Assembly: GCA_963204745.1 (NCBI GenBank)
Contig: CAUJHF010000063.1
Location: 49,287-113,286 of the forward strand
Source: Pseudomonadota bacterium
GTDB taxonomy: Bacteria; Pseudomonadota; Gammaproteobacteria; Steroidobacterales; GCA-2729495
Length of the DNA stretch: 64,000 nucleotides
Direction: 5' to 3'
Shown here: piece by piece, positions 1-9,568 of the stretch
Position numbering within the stretch: position 1 is the stretch's first letter
Layout of the letters: each line of letters begins with the position of its first letter
Notes under the pieces: model-generated
Told to the model about the DNA's origin: nothing
Seen by the model: only the letters and a program-made list of their open reading frames with translations
The model's database searches: none
Position numbers and translations under genes: made by a program

Positions 1-164
1 AAGGAGTCGTTGAGGATATTGATGATCAATGAGTGATGGCCGCTGACCGTCGGGTTGTCGATGCGGATATCGTTGTCCTGCAATCGGCCAACGGTATAAC
101 GTTCCTTGCTCATGTTGAATTCGGCAAGGACCTGTGAATCCAGGCTCAGAATCAGTCGTGCCAT
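1..164 (-). CDS. FHA-domain protein, N-terminal part only
   Basis: This is the first 54 residues of a gene that runs off the left edge; it is absent from the ORF track. The minus-strand ATG at 164 gives MARLILSLDSQVLAEF, then YTVGRLQDNDIRIDNPTVSG followed by HHSL. The GR..(N)-I-I-(N)P.VSG.H pattern is the phosphothreonine-binding loop region of forkhead-associated domains. FHA domains dock on phosphothreonine peptides made by Ser/Thr kinases. The gene begins about 50 bases after the PP2C phosphatase gene, which itself overlaps the kinase gene, so all three are probably one transcript. Whatever lies behind the FHA domain (an output domain, or nothing) cannot be seen. Confidence 0.8.
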   Translation of the reverse strand, partial: MARLILSLDSQVLAEFNMSKERYTVGRLQDNDIRIDNPTVSGHHSLIINILNDS

Positions 165-214
165 ATCAGTGTTGTCCTGTGGGCCGTGACATGAAAGCGT
201 GAGCCACGACAAGC

Positions 215-1039
215 CTAACTGAAGATGCTGCGGATCTGCTGGAGCAGACCGACCCGCGCCGGGAATGGTTCGACCACCTGTGCCAGTATGACTGAGACAT
301 TGTCCTTCCCCCCGTGGTCATTGCTGAGCCGGATCAGCTGTTGACCTGCCATTTCAAGATTAGCATTAAAAGTGCTGATCGTTAAGTGAATATCCTCGTC
401 TTCGACCATGTCGGGAAGACCGTCAGAGCAGAGCAGGTAAATGTCTTCGGGCTGCACTTCAGCCTCCTGAAGTTCGACCTGCACCGTCGGCTCCACACCA
501 AGTGCCCGGGTTACGTAGTTGCGGTTCGTGGAGCGGGCGGCTTCCTCCTGCGAGTAGAAGCCCCGGTCAACCAGTTCCTGCAGCAGGGAGTGGTCCATGG
601 TCAGTTGTTCAAACCGGTTCCGCCGGAAGCGATAGAGGCGTGAATCGCCGACATGCGCAATCGAAATCCGGTTGTCGTAGAAGAGGCAGGCAACGATGGT
701 GGTGCCCATGCCCTCACATTGCGGTTGCATCTTCGCGGTCTGATGTATCACCTTGTTGGCCCGGGCGATGGCATCGCGCAGGATGATCGTCTGCCGCATC
801 AGGCCGGTTTCGGGATCGGTGGCGTTGCGGGTCTCCCGCTCACAGGCTGCTGGCACGAGTTCCAGTACCGTGCGTACCGCGATACCGCTCGCGACCTCAC
901 CCGCGTTGTATCCGCCCATGCCATCAGCAAGCACCAGCAGGGCGATGTCCCTGTTGCTGCCAATGGCGTCTTCATTGTGCTCCCGTACCTTGCCGGTATC
1001 CGAAAGCTGGAGCGTATTGAATTTCGGGCGCAGGTTCAT
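215..1039 (-). CDS. PP2C-family protein phosphatase
   Basis: Metal-dependent Ser/Thr phosphatase, predicted to remove phosphates placed by the neighbouring kinase. In order the 274 residues show REHNEDA near residue 20, LADGMGG near 38, VGDSR near 134, CSDGLPD near 210 and GGKDNVS near 248, the acidic metal-binding motifs of bacterial PP2C enzymes. No membrane segment is visible, so it should be cytoplasmic. The ORF-track start at 1069 lies inside the kinase gene; the ATG at 1039 (MNLRPKF) overlaps the kinase TGA by four bases (ATGA) and is the likelier start, implying translational coupling. The family is also found in type VI secretion clusters (PppA), but no T6SS gene is present here. Confidence 0.9.
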   Translation of the reverse strand: MNLRPKFNTLQLSDTGKVREHNEDAIGSNRDIALLVLADGMGGYNAGEVASGIAVRTVLELVPAACERETRNATDPETGLMRQTIILRDAIARANKVIHQTAKMQPQCEGMGTTIVACLFYDNRISIAHVGDSRLYRFRRNRFEQLTMDHSLLQELVDRGFYSQEEAARSTNRNYVTRALGVEPTVQVELQEAEVQPEDIYLLCSDGLPDMVEDEDIHLTISTFNANLEMAGQQLIRLSNDHGGKDNVSVILAQVVEPFPARVGLLQQIRSIFS

Positions 1040-3474
1040 ATGTGATCTGCCGCCAGATGGCTGGCGCATTCGCGCAGGGCATAGGCGAGGGCGCGACCAC
1101 TGGGAAAACGGTCAGCCGGGTCCTTCGCGAGCACCTGGTCGAGAATGCTGTCCGTACAGGGCGGAATATCATCGCGGATATCCGCTACCGGGCGATGCCG
1201 CTGCTTTACGATCTTGTCCATCAGGCGCGGGATCGAATCTGCCTGGAATGGCGGGGCTCCGGTAAGCAGGTGGTACATGGTTACCCCGAGTGAATACAGA
1301 TCCGACTGGCCGGTGACCTGACTGGCTGACAGCTGCTCCGGCGACATGTAGGACGGTGTACCGAGAATGATACCCGTCCGGGTCCGGCTTGAGTCGGTCA
1401 GTCTGGCGATACCGAAGTCGGTGATCTTCATGGTATCGGTAGCGGGATTGTAGAGAATATTTGCGGGCTTTACGTCCCGATGCACGACGTTCTGGGTGTG
1501 GGCATAGTGCAGTGCTTCCGCTGCCCGGGCCATCAGTTCGAATACGACTTTGGGCTGGAGCAGCCGGCCGACCTGCGCGTAGTGACTGAGCGAGCGCCCT
1601 TCGATGTACTCCATCGCGAGGTATGCGACCTGGTTGTCTTCGCCAGCATCGTAGATCGAAATGATATTGGGATGGCTGAGGCGTCCGGCTGATTCGGCTT
1701 CACGCTTGAAATTGGCCCGCGCTGTGGCGAGGTCGCTTTCTTCGAATTCCTCGGCGAGCGGCAGGGTCTTGATGGCGACGCGCCGGTTGATGGTGGGATC
1801 CCGCCCAAGATACACGGTGGCCATTGCCCCACGGCCGATCACCCGCTCCAGTTCGTAACGGCCAAGGTTGCGGGTGCCAGAGGAAGTAGCTGTCAGTACG
1901 GGTTCAGGTGCTGACGGAGTTACTGCCTGCGGAGCGCTTTTCTTTGCGACGGGTACACCACGGGCACCTGAGAGCTTCTCGAGCTTTGCGGCGACGTCGC
2001 GATATCCTGGGTCACGTGCGGCGAGATGGCGGAATACCCGCTCGGCCCGTGCGTAGTCGCGCTTGCGACCATGCTCCATGGCCAGGTCGTAGAGCTTCTC
2101 TTTGGTACGGTCCGTCGTCGGCTGTTGGCGGAGGACCGAAAAAGCCAGATCCAGTTCCTCACCCGGGCCCGCGCTGCTCACCGGACTATCGTCAGAACGG
2201 CTGCCGGCGAGTCCCAGGCCGCGCCCTGGCAGTTGGGTCAGTCCCTGAAGAATTGCCATCCCGGTAAGACAAAACAGCGCAAGACCTGCAAATTGCAGCC
2301 AGGTCCCCGCGAGCAGAAAGGCGAACTCGGCAAGGAGCAACGATGCGGCGCTGGCTGTTGCCAGCATCGCGGCATGGCTGAGAGACAGCCGGCCAAGGAG
2401 GCCGGCGCAGGCACCAATCAGCAGCGCGAGAGCAGCTTCTGCCCATGGTGCCCAGCCTGGACGAGTGATGTGCTCGCCGTCAGTGAGATTGGCAACCTCT
2501 GTGGCGAGTATGGCGGCGGGTCCCAGCTGCACATTGACCGATGCGGCAATGTTGCCCGTTGCTGCGCCCACGACTGCGATCTGATCCTTGATTGCGGTGA
2601 GTTCGGCGCCAGCAAGCACTTGCTCTGCAGAAATGACGCGGAAACCGGCGGCTTCCCCCCCTTTGTAATATCTGATCAAGCGGCCGTTATCCGGCGGAGC
2701 CCCAGTTGCGGAATCGCCAGCCATGAATGCTGCCATGCTGGCGGCCGGCAATATGCCGTGACGCGTTGACTGACTGCCGGGTGCCTGGCGCAGTACGCCA
2801 TCCCGGTCCGGGGTGGATTGCAAATGACCTATGGCCGCAGCGGCCTCGCACAGGGCGGGGTTGCCTGGTGCAATTACTGCCAGTCGGACTCCGGCGGCTG
2901 ATTCGCCATAGCGTGACGTGTCCGCTGCAAGGCGCTCTTCACAGGGCCCTTCAGGCTGTTCTCGTCCAGGTACCGGGTCGGTAGTGCCGAGGCCCAGAAT
3001 CACATTGGCGGTCGCGGCCACAGCGGCCACGCTTTTCTGCTGCTGGCCGAATCGCTGCTCGGCTTCCCGGAGTTGGCGCTCAAGTAGACCCGGTTGTGCT
3101 GAATTCTGCAGCGCGTCTGTGCGCTTTTCCAGTGCGATCAGCGCCTGCAGGCGGGCAATATCCTGTGCGGCAATCATCGCCGGTGGCGGTGATGCCGGCA
3201 GGATCAGCCTGGCCCCGGATGCCTTTGCCCGGAGGAGCAGTTCGTCGAAGCGGGGCGCGAGCCATGGATTGGCGTCGCTCTGGCCAGTATCGATGATGAG
3301 AACCGGCGCCGCAGCCGGGCTGGCCGTCAGTTGCTGGAATACATCGTAGTATCCGCGTTCGATGCCTATCAGGCGGTCGGCACCAGCCCAGAACAGCAGG
3401 GCCAGTGCCGTACACAGCAATACGCCTGCCGCCCGGTGCGGAAAACTGGATTCGCGACTGTCACTTGGATGCAT
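1036..3474 (-). CDS. CHASE2-like sensor Ser/Thr protein kinase
   Basis: An 812-residue Hanks-type kinase. A transmembrane segment lies near residues 17-35. It is followed by a roughly 300-residue extracytoplasmic region that begins like CHASE2 domains (IERGYYDVFQQL, then a VLIIDTGQSD strand). A cluster of three hydrophobic helices follows near 345-410. A short TPR-like helical pair (GRKRDYARAERVFRHLAARD) precedes the kinase domain, from about 540 to the end. Catalytic signatures are intact: GRGAMATVY glycine loop, VAIKTL lysine, HRDVKPANIL, DFGIAR and SPEQ. It should sense something outside the inner membrane and phosphorylate cytoplasmic targets. It is divergent from radA and overlaps the phosphatase gene. 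The ligand is unknown; the CHASE2 call is by layout and motif, not alignment. Confidence 0.88.
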   Translation of the reverse strand: MHPSDSRESSFPHRAAGVLLCTALALLFWAGADRLIGIERGYYDVFQQLTASPAAAPVLIIDTGQSDANPWLAPRFDELLLRAKASGARLILPASPPPAMIAAQDIARLQALIALEKRTDALQNSAQPGLLERQLREAEQRFGQQQKSVAAVAATANVILGLGTTDPVPGREQPEGPCEERLAADTSRYGESAAGVRLAVIAPGNPALCEAAAAIGHLQSTPDRDGVLRQAPGSQSTRHGILPAASMAAFMAGDSATGAPPDNGRLIRYYKGGEAAGFRVISAEQVLAGAELTAIKDQIAVVGAATGNIAASVNVQLGPAAILATEVANLTDGEHITRPGWAPWAEAALALLIGACAGLLGRLSLSHAAMLATASAASLLLAEFAFLLAGTWLQFAGLALFCLTGMAILQGLTQLPGRGLGLAGSRSDDSPVSSAGPGEELDLAFSVLRQQPTTDRTKEKLYDLAMEHGRKRDYARAERVFRHLAARDPGYRDVAAKLEKLSGARGVPVAKKSAPQAVTPSAPEPVLTATSSGTRNLGRYELERVIGRGAMATVYLGRDPTINRRVAIKTLPLAEEFEESDLATARANFKREAESAGRLSHPNIISIYDAGEDNQVAYLAMEYIEGRSLSHYAQVGRLLQPKVVFELMARAAEALHYAHTQNVVHRDVKPANILYNPATDTMKITDFGIARLTDSSRTRTGIILGTPSYMSPEQLSASQVTGQSDLYSLGVTMYHLLTGAPPFQADSIPRLMDKIVKQRHRPVADIRDDIPPCTDSILDQVLAKDPADRFPSGRALAYALRECASHLAADHI

Positions 3475-3587
3475 TCCAAAATAGTATGCGGATCACGTTC
3501 CGCAGGTTGAGACTTGGGTTGGGGTTTCGGCTGGCAGAAGCGGTTTTACATCCCGAAATCGGCAGCTTTCAGGAGCCGGAAGTCCCA

Positions 3588-4952
3588 ATGGCCAAAGCGC
3601 AGAAAGCCTATGTCTGTGGCGACTGTGGTGCGAGTACCACGAAGTGGCAGGGGCAGTGCCCGGCCTGTGCCGCGTGGAATTCTCTTGAACCGCGCATCGT
3701 GGAGGCTGGTCGCACGGTTGCCGCTCTGCCGGAAGTCAGCGTGCAACGGCTCGCGGATGTCGGCGGTGAGACCGTGCCGAGAATCCATACCGGGCTCAGC
3801 GAACTCGATCGTGCCCTGGGTGGGGGGCTCGTCCCGGGTTCGGCGGTTCTGATTGGTGGTGATCCCGGCATCGGCAAATCGACACTGCTGCTGCAGGCCG
3901 CGGCACGGCTTGAAACGGGTGGGTCCACACTCTACGCCAGCGGTGAAGAGTCCCTGCAGCAGGTCAGCCTGCGTGGCCATCGTCTGGGCCTGCCGCTCGA
4001 AAAGGTCATTGCTATCGCGACGACGCGTGTTGAAGATGTCCTGGCGGCGGTAGAGCAGACTCGTCCGGGCTGCGTTATCGTCGATTCAATCCAGACAATG
4101 ATGACCGACCTGTTGCCATCCGCGCCTGGCTCGCCCAATCAGTTGCGCACCTGCGCCAGCCTGCTGGTGAAGCTGGCGAAACAGACCGGAATCACCGTGA
4201 TTCTTGTCGGCCACGTGACCAAGGATGGCCAGATTGCCGGGCCGCGGCTGCTTGAGCACATGGTTGATGTGGTGCTCTACTTTGAAAGCGAGATCGCGAG
4301 CCGGTTCCGGATACTGCGCGCTGTGAAGAACCGCTTTGGTGCTGCAAACGAACTCGGGATTTTTGTCATGACCGAAGGCGGGATACGCGAGGTCAAGAAT
4401 CCCTCCGCGCTGTTTGTGTCGCAGCGTACGGATCCGGTTCCAGGCAGCGTGGTGACCGCTGTCCACCAGGGCAGTCGGCCGCTGCTCGTGGAAGTACAGG
4501 CGCTTGCGGATCAGGGTGGCAGCGGGCCGCCACGTCGTGTTGCGATCGGGCTTGAGGCAAACCGGCTGACTCTGCTGCTGGCGGTGATGCACAGGCATGC
4601 CGGGATCTCTACGCATGCCAGTGATGTGTTCGTGAATGTGGTCGGTGGCGTGCGCATTGCCGAGCCGGCAGCGGACCTCGCGGCGCTGCTTGCGACCATC
4701 TCGAGCGTACGTGACCGTCCCTTGCCGCGCGATCTGGTTGTGTTTGGCGAGGTCGGGCTGGCGGGTGAGGTGCGTCCGGTTGCCTATGGGGAAGAGCGAT
4801 TGCGCGAAGCGGCGAAGGTCGGTTTTCATCGGGCGCTGGTACCCAGGGCAAACCAGCCACGGCAGGCGATTGCGGGTATGGACGTTATTGCAGTCGACTG
4901 CCTGCACGACGTCATGCGGGTGCTGCCGGCCTTGCAGGCCGCTGCCGGCTGA
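3588..4952 (+). CDS. radA: DNA repair protein RadA
   Basis: RecA-like ATPase that drives branch migration during recombinational repair. The N-terminal zinc finger reads CGDCG...CPAC, the Walker A is GGDPGIGKST, the RadA-specific KNRFG motif is present, and a C-terminal Lon-like domain follows. Starting at the ATG at 3588 (MAKAQKAYVCGDCG), after an AGGAG at 3571, gives 454 residues, the usual length. The ORF track extends 61 residues further upstream, into the divergent kinase promoter region, without family support. The gene stands alone and is convergent with the CNNM-type gene downstream. Confidence 0.96.
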   Translation: MAKAQKAYVCGDCGASTTKWQGQCPACAAWNSLEPRIVEAGRTVAALPEVSVQRLADVGGETVPRIHTGLSELDRALGGGLVPGSAVLIGGDPGIGKSTLLLQAAARLETGGSTLYASGEESLQQVSLRGHRLGLPLEKVIAIATTRVEDVLAAVEQTRPGCVIVDSIQTMMTDLLPSAPGSPNQLRTCASLLVKLAKQTGITVILVGHVTKDGQIAGPRLLEHMVDVVLYFESEIASRFRILRAVKNRFGAANELGIFVMTEGGIREVKNPSALFVSQRTDPVPGSVVTAVHQGSRPLLVEVQALADQGGSGPPRRVAIGLEANRLTLLLAVMHRHAGISTHASDVFVNVVGGVRIAEPAADLAALLATISSVRDRPLPRDLVVFGEVGLAGEVRPVAYGEERLREAAKVGFHRALVPRANQPRQAIAGMDVIAVDCLHDVMRVLPALQAAAG

Positions 4953-4961
4953 GCGCGTTGC

Positions 4962-6242
4962 TCAGGTGCCGGAAATATCACCCGGAGGTGGCGGGCGAAT
5001 CCGTACGGTACGTATCACGTTGTCGCCGGTTTCGGTAACTTCGACCGGATAGCCGTTCAGTTTCAGGGTTGTGCCGCAGACCGGAAAGGTTTCGAGCTGT
5101 TCAAGAATCAGCCCGTTCAAGGTTGTGGGTCCGTCTGTAGGCAGATGCCAGTTCATCATGCGGTTCAGTGCCCGGACATTTATGCCGGCGCTGACGAGCC
5201 ATGCATCCGACTTTTCCTCGCGACGTACCTCCTCGGGCACCTCTTCACCGTTGCTGGAAAATTCACCAAGAATTTCTTCAAGCAGGTCTTCGATGGTCAC
5301 CTGTCCCTGTATGTCGCCATACTCATCCACGACAAAGGCAGTGCGCTGCCGGCTGCGTCTGAACTGGGCGAGCAGGCTGTGCAAGGAAGTGCCCTCAGGG
5401 ATGAAAAACGGTTCATCCATCGTCGACTCAATGGTTGCCTTGTCGAGCGTATCCGCACTCGCAAGCACCAGTTTGCGGATATAGAGGATACCGATCAGGT
5501 TTTCGATACTGCCCTGAAATACCGGCAGGCGGCTGTGGCGGCTGGTGCTGATCGTGGTGGCGATTTCGTGCCATTCGCCATCCAGATCAATGCCTACCAG
5601 TTCGTTGTCTGGAATCATGATCTCATCGACGGTCATGTCTTCCAGCTCCAGTATGGACATCAGCATGCGCTGGCGCCGGCGCGGCAGTTTTGTGCCGGCA
5701 TCCGTCACGAGGGTGCGCAGTTCTTCCAGGGTCAGATGATGCTGGTTGACGTGATCCGGGCGTACGCCGAACAGCCGTAACAAGGCATTGGAAATGGCAG
5801 TGATGAACCAGACGACCGGCAAGGTTGCCTTGAGCAGAAAGTAATACACGACAGCTGCCGGCAGGCCAAAGGCCTCGGAGCGAAGCGCGCCGAGCGTCTT
5901 GGGCATGACATCCGTGAAAACCATGATGACGAACGCCAGTCCGATGCTGGCGACAGCAACGCCCGCAGGTCCACCGATTCGCAGTGCCACGAGTGTTACC
6001 AGTGCGGTGGCCAGCGTGTTGGCAATATTGCTGCCGATGAGGATGAGCGAGATCAGGCGGTCGGGACGCGCCAGCAGGCGTTCAGCCAGCCGGGCGCCCA
6101 GATGCCCCTGTCGTGCCTTGTGCCGCAGCCGGTAACGGTTGAGCGTCAGGAGTGCTGTTTCAGAGCCCGAGAAGAAGGCTGAAATCAGGAGAAGCAGGAC
6201 AAGAAGCGCGATGAGCGTACCGGCAGACAGGTCGTCGCCCAA
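4962..6242 (-). CDS. CNNM/CorB-type membrane protein (DUF21-CBS-CorC domains)
   Basis: A 426-residue inner-membrane protein. The N-terminal DUF21 transmembrane domain has about four hydrophobic segments in residues 5-155 and the characteristic SGSETALLTLNRYRLR start. It is followed by a CBS pair (MIPDNELVGIDLD; TAFVVDEYGDIQGQVTIEDL) and a C-terminal CorC/HlyC transporter-associated domain. The length and order match E. coli YfjD (CorB). The family is linked to magnesium and cobalt efflux or resistance; the hemolysin label seen in older annotation is historical. It lies divergent to ffh, whose start is about 160 bases away. Confidence 0.9.
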   Translation of the reverse strand: MGDDLSAGTLIALLVLLLLISAFFSGSETALLTLNRYRLRHKARQGHLGARLAERLLARPDRLISLILIGSNIANTLATALVTLVALRIGGPAGVAVASIGLAFVIMVFTDVMPKTLGALRSEAFGLPAAVVYYFLLKATLPVVWFITAISNALLRLFGVRPDHVNQHHLTLEELRTLVTDAGTKLPRRRQRMLMSILELEDMTVDEIMIPDNELVGIDLDGEWHEIATTISTSRHSRLPVFQGSIENLIGILYIRKLVLASADTLDKATIESTMDEPFFIPEGTSLHSLLAQFRRSRQRTAFVVDEYGDIQGQVTIEDLLEEILGEFSSNGEEVPEEVRREEKSDAWLVSAGINVRALNRMMNWHLPTDGPTTLNGLILEQLETFPVCGTTLKLNGYPVEVTETGDNVIRTVRIRPPPPGDISGT

Positions 6243-6403
6243 TGAAGTGGACCTCTAGCGGCGATAAGCGGGTATGCATGGTGACTAATGCCTTGCAAGC
6301 ATGTCAAGGAATTGGAGTTACGCACATCGATCGACCTGAATTGCATACAATTGGCCGGTCGCGCCTCGCGCGGCGGATTTCAGCAATTTTCCGGGGCTAC
6401 AGC

Positions 6404-7750
6404 ATGTTTGCCAGTCTTAGCGAGCGGTTACGCGGCGTTCTCGACCAGGTGCGCGGGCGCGGCCGGCTGACAGAAGAGAATATCGAGGACGCAGTTCGTG
6501 ATGTGCGGCGTGCATTGATCGAGGCGGATGTGGCGCTGCCGGTGATACGCGACTTCGTGGCGAGCGTACGCGAACGCGCCGTCGGTGCGGAAGTGCTGCG
6601 CAGTCTCACGCCTGGACAGGCATTCATCAAGATCCTGCATGAACAGCTGACTGCAACCCTGGGTGAGGGTGTTGCAGAGCTCAACCTGCGTCATCAGCCG
6701 CCCGCGGTCATACTGCTTGCAGGCCTGCAGGGTGCCGGCAAGACCACGACGGCCGCCAAGCTGGCGTTATATATCCGCGACCGGCTTGGTAAACGGGCTG
6801 GCCTGGCCAGCACTGACACGCAGCGGCCGGCAGCTATGCTGCAGCTGGAGCGACTCGCCACATCGATCGATGTTCCGTACCTGAGTGCGGCACCCGCGCA
6901 GAGCCCGCTTGCAATTGCTGAACAGGCCCTCAAGGCGGCCCGACTGGCCCAGCTGGACGTCCTGATTCTGGATACCGCGGGTCGTAGCCGCCTCGACAGT
7001 GAGTTGCTGGACGAAGTGCGCGAGATGAGTCAGCGCACTGATCCCATCGAGACTCTCTTTGTGATCGACAGCATGGCCGGTCAGGATGCGGTGAATGCAG
7101 CCCAGGCTTTTGCTGCCGTGTTGCCGCTCACCGGGGTGATCCTGACCAAGACGGATGGGGATGCGCGAGGCGGAGCGGCGCTTTCAGTCAAGGCGGTAAC
7201 CGGAGTACCGATCAAGTTCCTGGGTACCGGCGAGGCGGTTGACGAACTGGAGCCCTTTCATCCCGACCGGATGGCCTCGCGCATACTCGGTATGGGTGAT
7301 GTGTTGGGCCTTGTTGAAGAGGTTCAGCGGAAGGCGGATCACGCGGCCGCGGCGCAACTTGCCGAGAAGATTTCCACCGGCAAGCAGTTTGATCTCAACG
7401 ATCTGCGTGCCCAGCTTGAGCAGATCAGCGGCCTGGGCGGGGTAGAGGGCATGCTGGACAAGCTGCCGCTGCCAGCGGGCATGTCGGCGGAAAAGCTTGC
7501 CGGTCAGGTGGATCCCCGTATGCTGCGTCGCCAGATCGCGATCATCAACTCGATGACGGCCCGGGAGCGTCGCCGGCCCGGGATTATCGACGGATCGCGT
7601 CGGAAGCGCATAGCGGCGGGTTCGGGTTTGCCGGTGCAGGCGGTTAACCAGCTCATGAAGCAGCATGCGCAGATGCAGAAAATGATGAAAAAGATGGGCC
7701 AGGGTGGTCTGCGCCGCATGATGCGCGGCTTTCCCCGGTTCGGGCGGTAG
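6404..7750 (+). CDS. ffh: Signal recognition particle GTPase Ffh
   Basis: Protein subunit of the bacterial SRP, which binds signal sequences on ribosomes and hands them to FtsY; its RNA partner is also in this window (about 38.8 kb). The N domain begins MFASLSERLRGVLDQ. The G domain has GLQGAGKTTTAAKL, DTAGR and TKTDGDARGG. The C-terminal M domain is methionine-rich (MQKMMKKMGQ). Starting at 6404 gives 448 residues, the normal size; the ORF-track start adds 54 residues of 5' region that do not look coding. It is the first gene of the rpsP-rimM-trmD-rplS block. Confidence 0.97.
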   Translation: MFASLSERLRGVLDQVRGRGRLTEENIEDAVRDVRRALIEADVALPVIRDFVASVRERAVGAEVLRSLTPGQAFIKILHEQLTATLGEGVAELNLRHQPPAVILLAGLQGAGKTTTAAKLALYIRDRLGKRAGLASTDTQRPAAMLQLERLATSIDVPYLSAAPAQSPLAIAEQALKAARLAQLDVLILDTAGRSRLDSELLDEVREMSQRTDPIETLFVIDSMAGQDAVNAAQAFAAVLPLTGVILTKTDGDARGGAALSVKAVTGVPIKFLGTGEAVDELEPFHPDRMASRILGMGDVLGLVEEVQRKADHAAAAQLAEKISTGKQFDLNDLRAQLEQISGLGGVEGMLDKLPLPAGMSAEKLAGQVDPRMLRRQIAIINSMTARERRRPGIIDGSRRKRIAAGSGLPVQAVNQLMKQHAQMQKMMKKMGQGGLRRMMRGFPRFGR

Positions 7751-7849
7751 TCAAAGCCCCCCGGACCGGTGCTAATCGGTGGGATTTCAAGTAACATTCC
7801 CGGGTTACACGTTCCCGGCACTTTAGATTTAACAGGAATTTGCAGAACG

Positions 7850-8116
7850 ATGGTTACTATCCGTCTGTCCCGCGGAGGCGCCAAAGCGCGGCCGTTTTAC
7901 CATATCGTCGTGTGTGACTCGCGCCGTGCCAGAGATGGCCGGTATGTTGAGCGAGTTGGCTTTTTCAGCCCCATGGCGACGGCCAATGAAGAAAAGCTGC
8001 GTATTGATCTGGCGCGCGTCGATTACTGGATCGGCGTCGGCGCGCAGCTTTCCGATCGCGTTGCCTCGCTGTTGAAGGGTTTCCGGCGCCAGGCTGACGT
8101 CGCCAAGGCCGCCTGA
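7850..8116 (+). CDS. rpsP: 30S ribosomal protein S16
   Basis: Small-subunit protein needed for 30S assembly. [20 protein letters not shown] is a clean S16 start, and [15 protein letters not shown] is the conserved middle. The ATG at 7850 follows an AGGAA; the product is 88 residues. The ORF-track extension to 7769 is 5' untranslated sequence. It is the first gene after ffh in the conserved operon. Confidence 0.97.
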   Translation: MVTIRLSRGGAKARPFYHIVVCDSRRARDGRYVERVGFFSPMATANEEKLRIDLARVDYWIGVGAQLSDRVASLLKGFRRQADVAKAA

Positions 8117-8186
8117 GCGTTTCCGGCCACCCTGGCCTCGACGCGCAGCTGCGGTGCTTGAGGCGCGCTTCGGAGTTCGGCAGCCA

Positions 8187-8699
8187 ATGACTGCGGCCAA
8201 CGATCGAAGGGTGGCGGTAGGCCGGATTGCTGGTTTATTTGGGGTTCGTGGCTGGCTAAAGGTTTATTCCTATACCGATCCCCGCGATAACGTCGTCAGC
8301 TACAGTCCCTGGTATCTGGTTCTTGATGGCCAGAGCCGGCAGGTGAAAGTGCTTTCGGGACGTGCCCACGGTGACACTGTCGTTGCCTTGATTGAGGGTG
8401 TCCAGGATAGGGACGCAGCGGCTGCGCTGGTCGGCTCTGAAATAGAAGTAGACCGGGCCGTATTCGGCAAGGCAGGCCGCGAGCAGTTTTTCTGGGCGGA
8501 CCTGCAGGGAATGAAGGTTCAGACCCTGGCAGGTGAGAGTCTCGGTGTGGTTGATCACCTGTTCGAGACCGGTGCGAATGATGTGATGGTTGTTGTCGGC
8601 GAGCGTCGGCATCTGGTGCCTTTCCTGTATGGCAGGGTGGTGACCGGGGTGGATGCAGAGCAGCGGCTGATTACGGTTGACTGGGACCCCGGCTTTTAG
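8187..8699 (+). CDS. rimM: 16S rRNA processing protein RimM
   Basis: Assembly factor that binds S19 and helps mature the 30S head. The N-terminal RimM beta-barrel has VGRIAGLFGVRGWLKVYSYT and the C-terminal PRC-like barrel has FFWADLQGMKV, GVVDHLFETGANDVM and LVPFL. The ATG at 8187 (MTAANDRRVAVGRI) gives 170 residues, the usual length. It sits in its expected place between rpsP and trmD. Confidence 0.95.
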   Translation: MTAANDRRVAVGRIAGLFGVRGWLKVYSYTDPRDNVVSYSPWYLVLDGQSRQVKVLSGRAHGDTVVALIEGVQDRDAAAALVGSEIEVDRAVFGKAGREQFFWADLQGMKVQTLAGESLGVVDHLFETGANDVMVVVGERRHLVPFLYGRVVTGVDAEQRLITVDWDPGF

Positions 8700-8735
8700 C
8701 CAGGCCCCCGGGTTGACGACGAGGATGGGCTGAGC

Positions 8736-9506
8736 GTGGATATCGCGGTTGTATCGCTGTTTCCGGAGATGCTCGTGCCCTTTGCGGAGTTTGGAGTTGT
8801 CGGGCGGGCGGTACAGCGCAAGCTGGTGCGGATGGAGACTGTCGATCCGCGCCGCTACGCGACCGACGTGCACGGTACGGTGGATGATCGGCCCTATGGC
8901 GGTGGTCCAGGCATGCTGCTGCGGGTGGAGCCGTATGCGACCGCGATAGCGGCCGCACGGACCAGGGTTCCGGACGGGAGTCCGGTGATTTTCCTGACGC
9001 CCCAGGGGCAGGTCTTCGATCAGGCAGTGGCGCGACGGCTTGCTGCACTGCCGGGGATGATTCTGGTGGCTGGCCGCTATGAGGGGTTTGACGAACGACT
9101 CATTGAGATGGCCTGCGACGAGGAGTTGTCGCTTGGCGATTTTGTGTTGAGCGGTGGCGAGGTTGCGGCGATGGCCGTTATCGATGCCACGCTGAGATTG
9201 CTGCCGGGCGTGCTGGGCGATGAACAGTCTGCGGTAGAGGATTCGTTCTCGACGGGCCTGCTCGATCATCCGCACTACACGCGGCCGGAAGTAATACATG
9301 GCCGGGCTGTACCTGATGTTCTGCTGGCGGGTGATCACGAAGCCATCCGCCGCTGGCGCAGAAAGCAGGCTCTCGGCAGGACGAGTTTGCGCAGGCCGGA
9401 GTTGCTGCGGGGAGAGAACCTCGGCAGCGAGGATCGCAGACTGCTTGACGAGTTTCTCGAGGAACGGCAACCCGGGAATGAGGACGATAACCGCCCGCTG
9501 CACTAG
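8736..9506 (+). CDS. trmD: tRNA (guanine-N1)-methyltransferase TrmD
   Basis: Methylates G37 of tRNAs using S-adenosylmethionine and so prevents +1 frameshifting. The 256-residue protein has the SPOUT trefoil-knot signatures [12 protein letters not shown] and [11 protein letters not shown]. The start is GTG at 8736, preceded by GAGGATGGG. It lies between rimM and rplS, the standard order. Confidence 0.96.
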   Translation: MDIAVVSLFPEMLVPFAEFGVVGRAVQRKLVRMETVDPRRYATDVHGTVDDRPYGGGPGMLLRVEPYATAIAAARTRVPDGSPVIFLTPQGQVFDQAVARRLAALPGMILVAGRYEGFDERLIEMACDEELSLGDFVLSGGEVAAMAVIDATLRLLPGVLGDEQSAVEDSFSTGLLDHPHYTRPEVIHGRAVPDVLLAGDHEAIRRWRRKQALGRTSLRRPELLRGENLGSEDRRLLDEFLEERQPGNEDDNRPLH

Positions 9507-9568
9507 GCTGGAATCCGGCCGGTGTGGACGGGCTTGAACAGACGTTTGAACAGAGTTGGATCACGATC

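Noticed and set aside
8256-9503. 415-codon open frame antisense to rimM and trmD
   Set aside because: It covers two clear conserved genes on the other strand, has no recognisable domain, and is rich in the His/Gln/Arg composition expected of a reversed G+C-rich gene.
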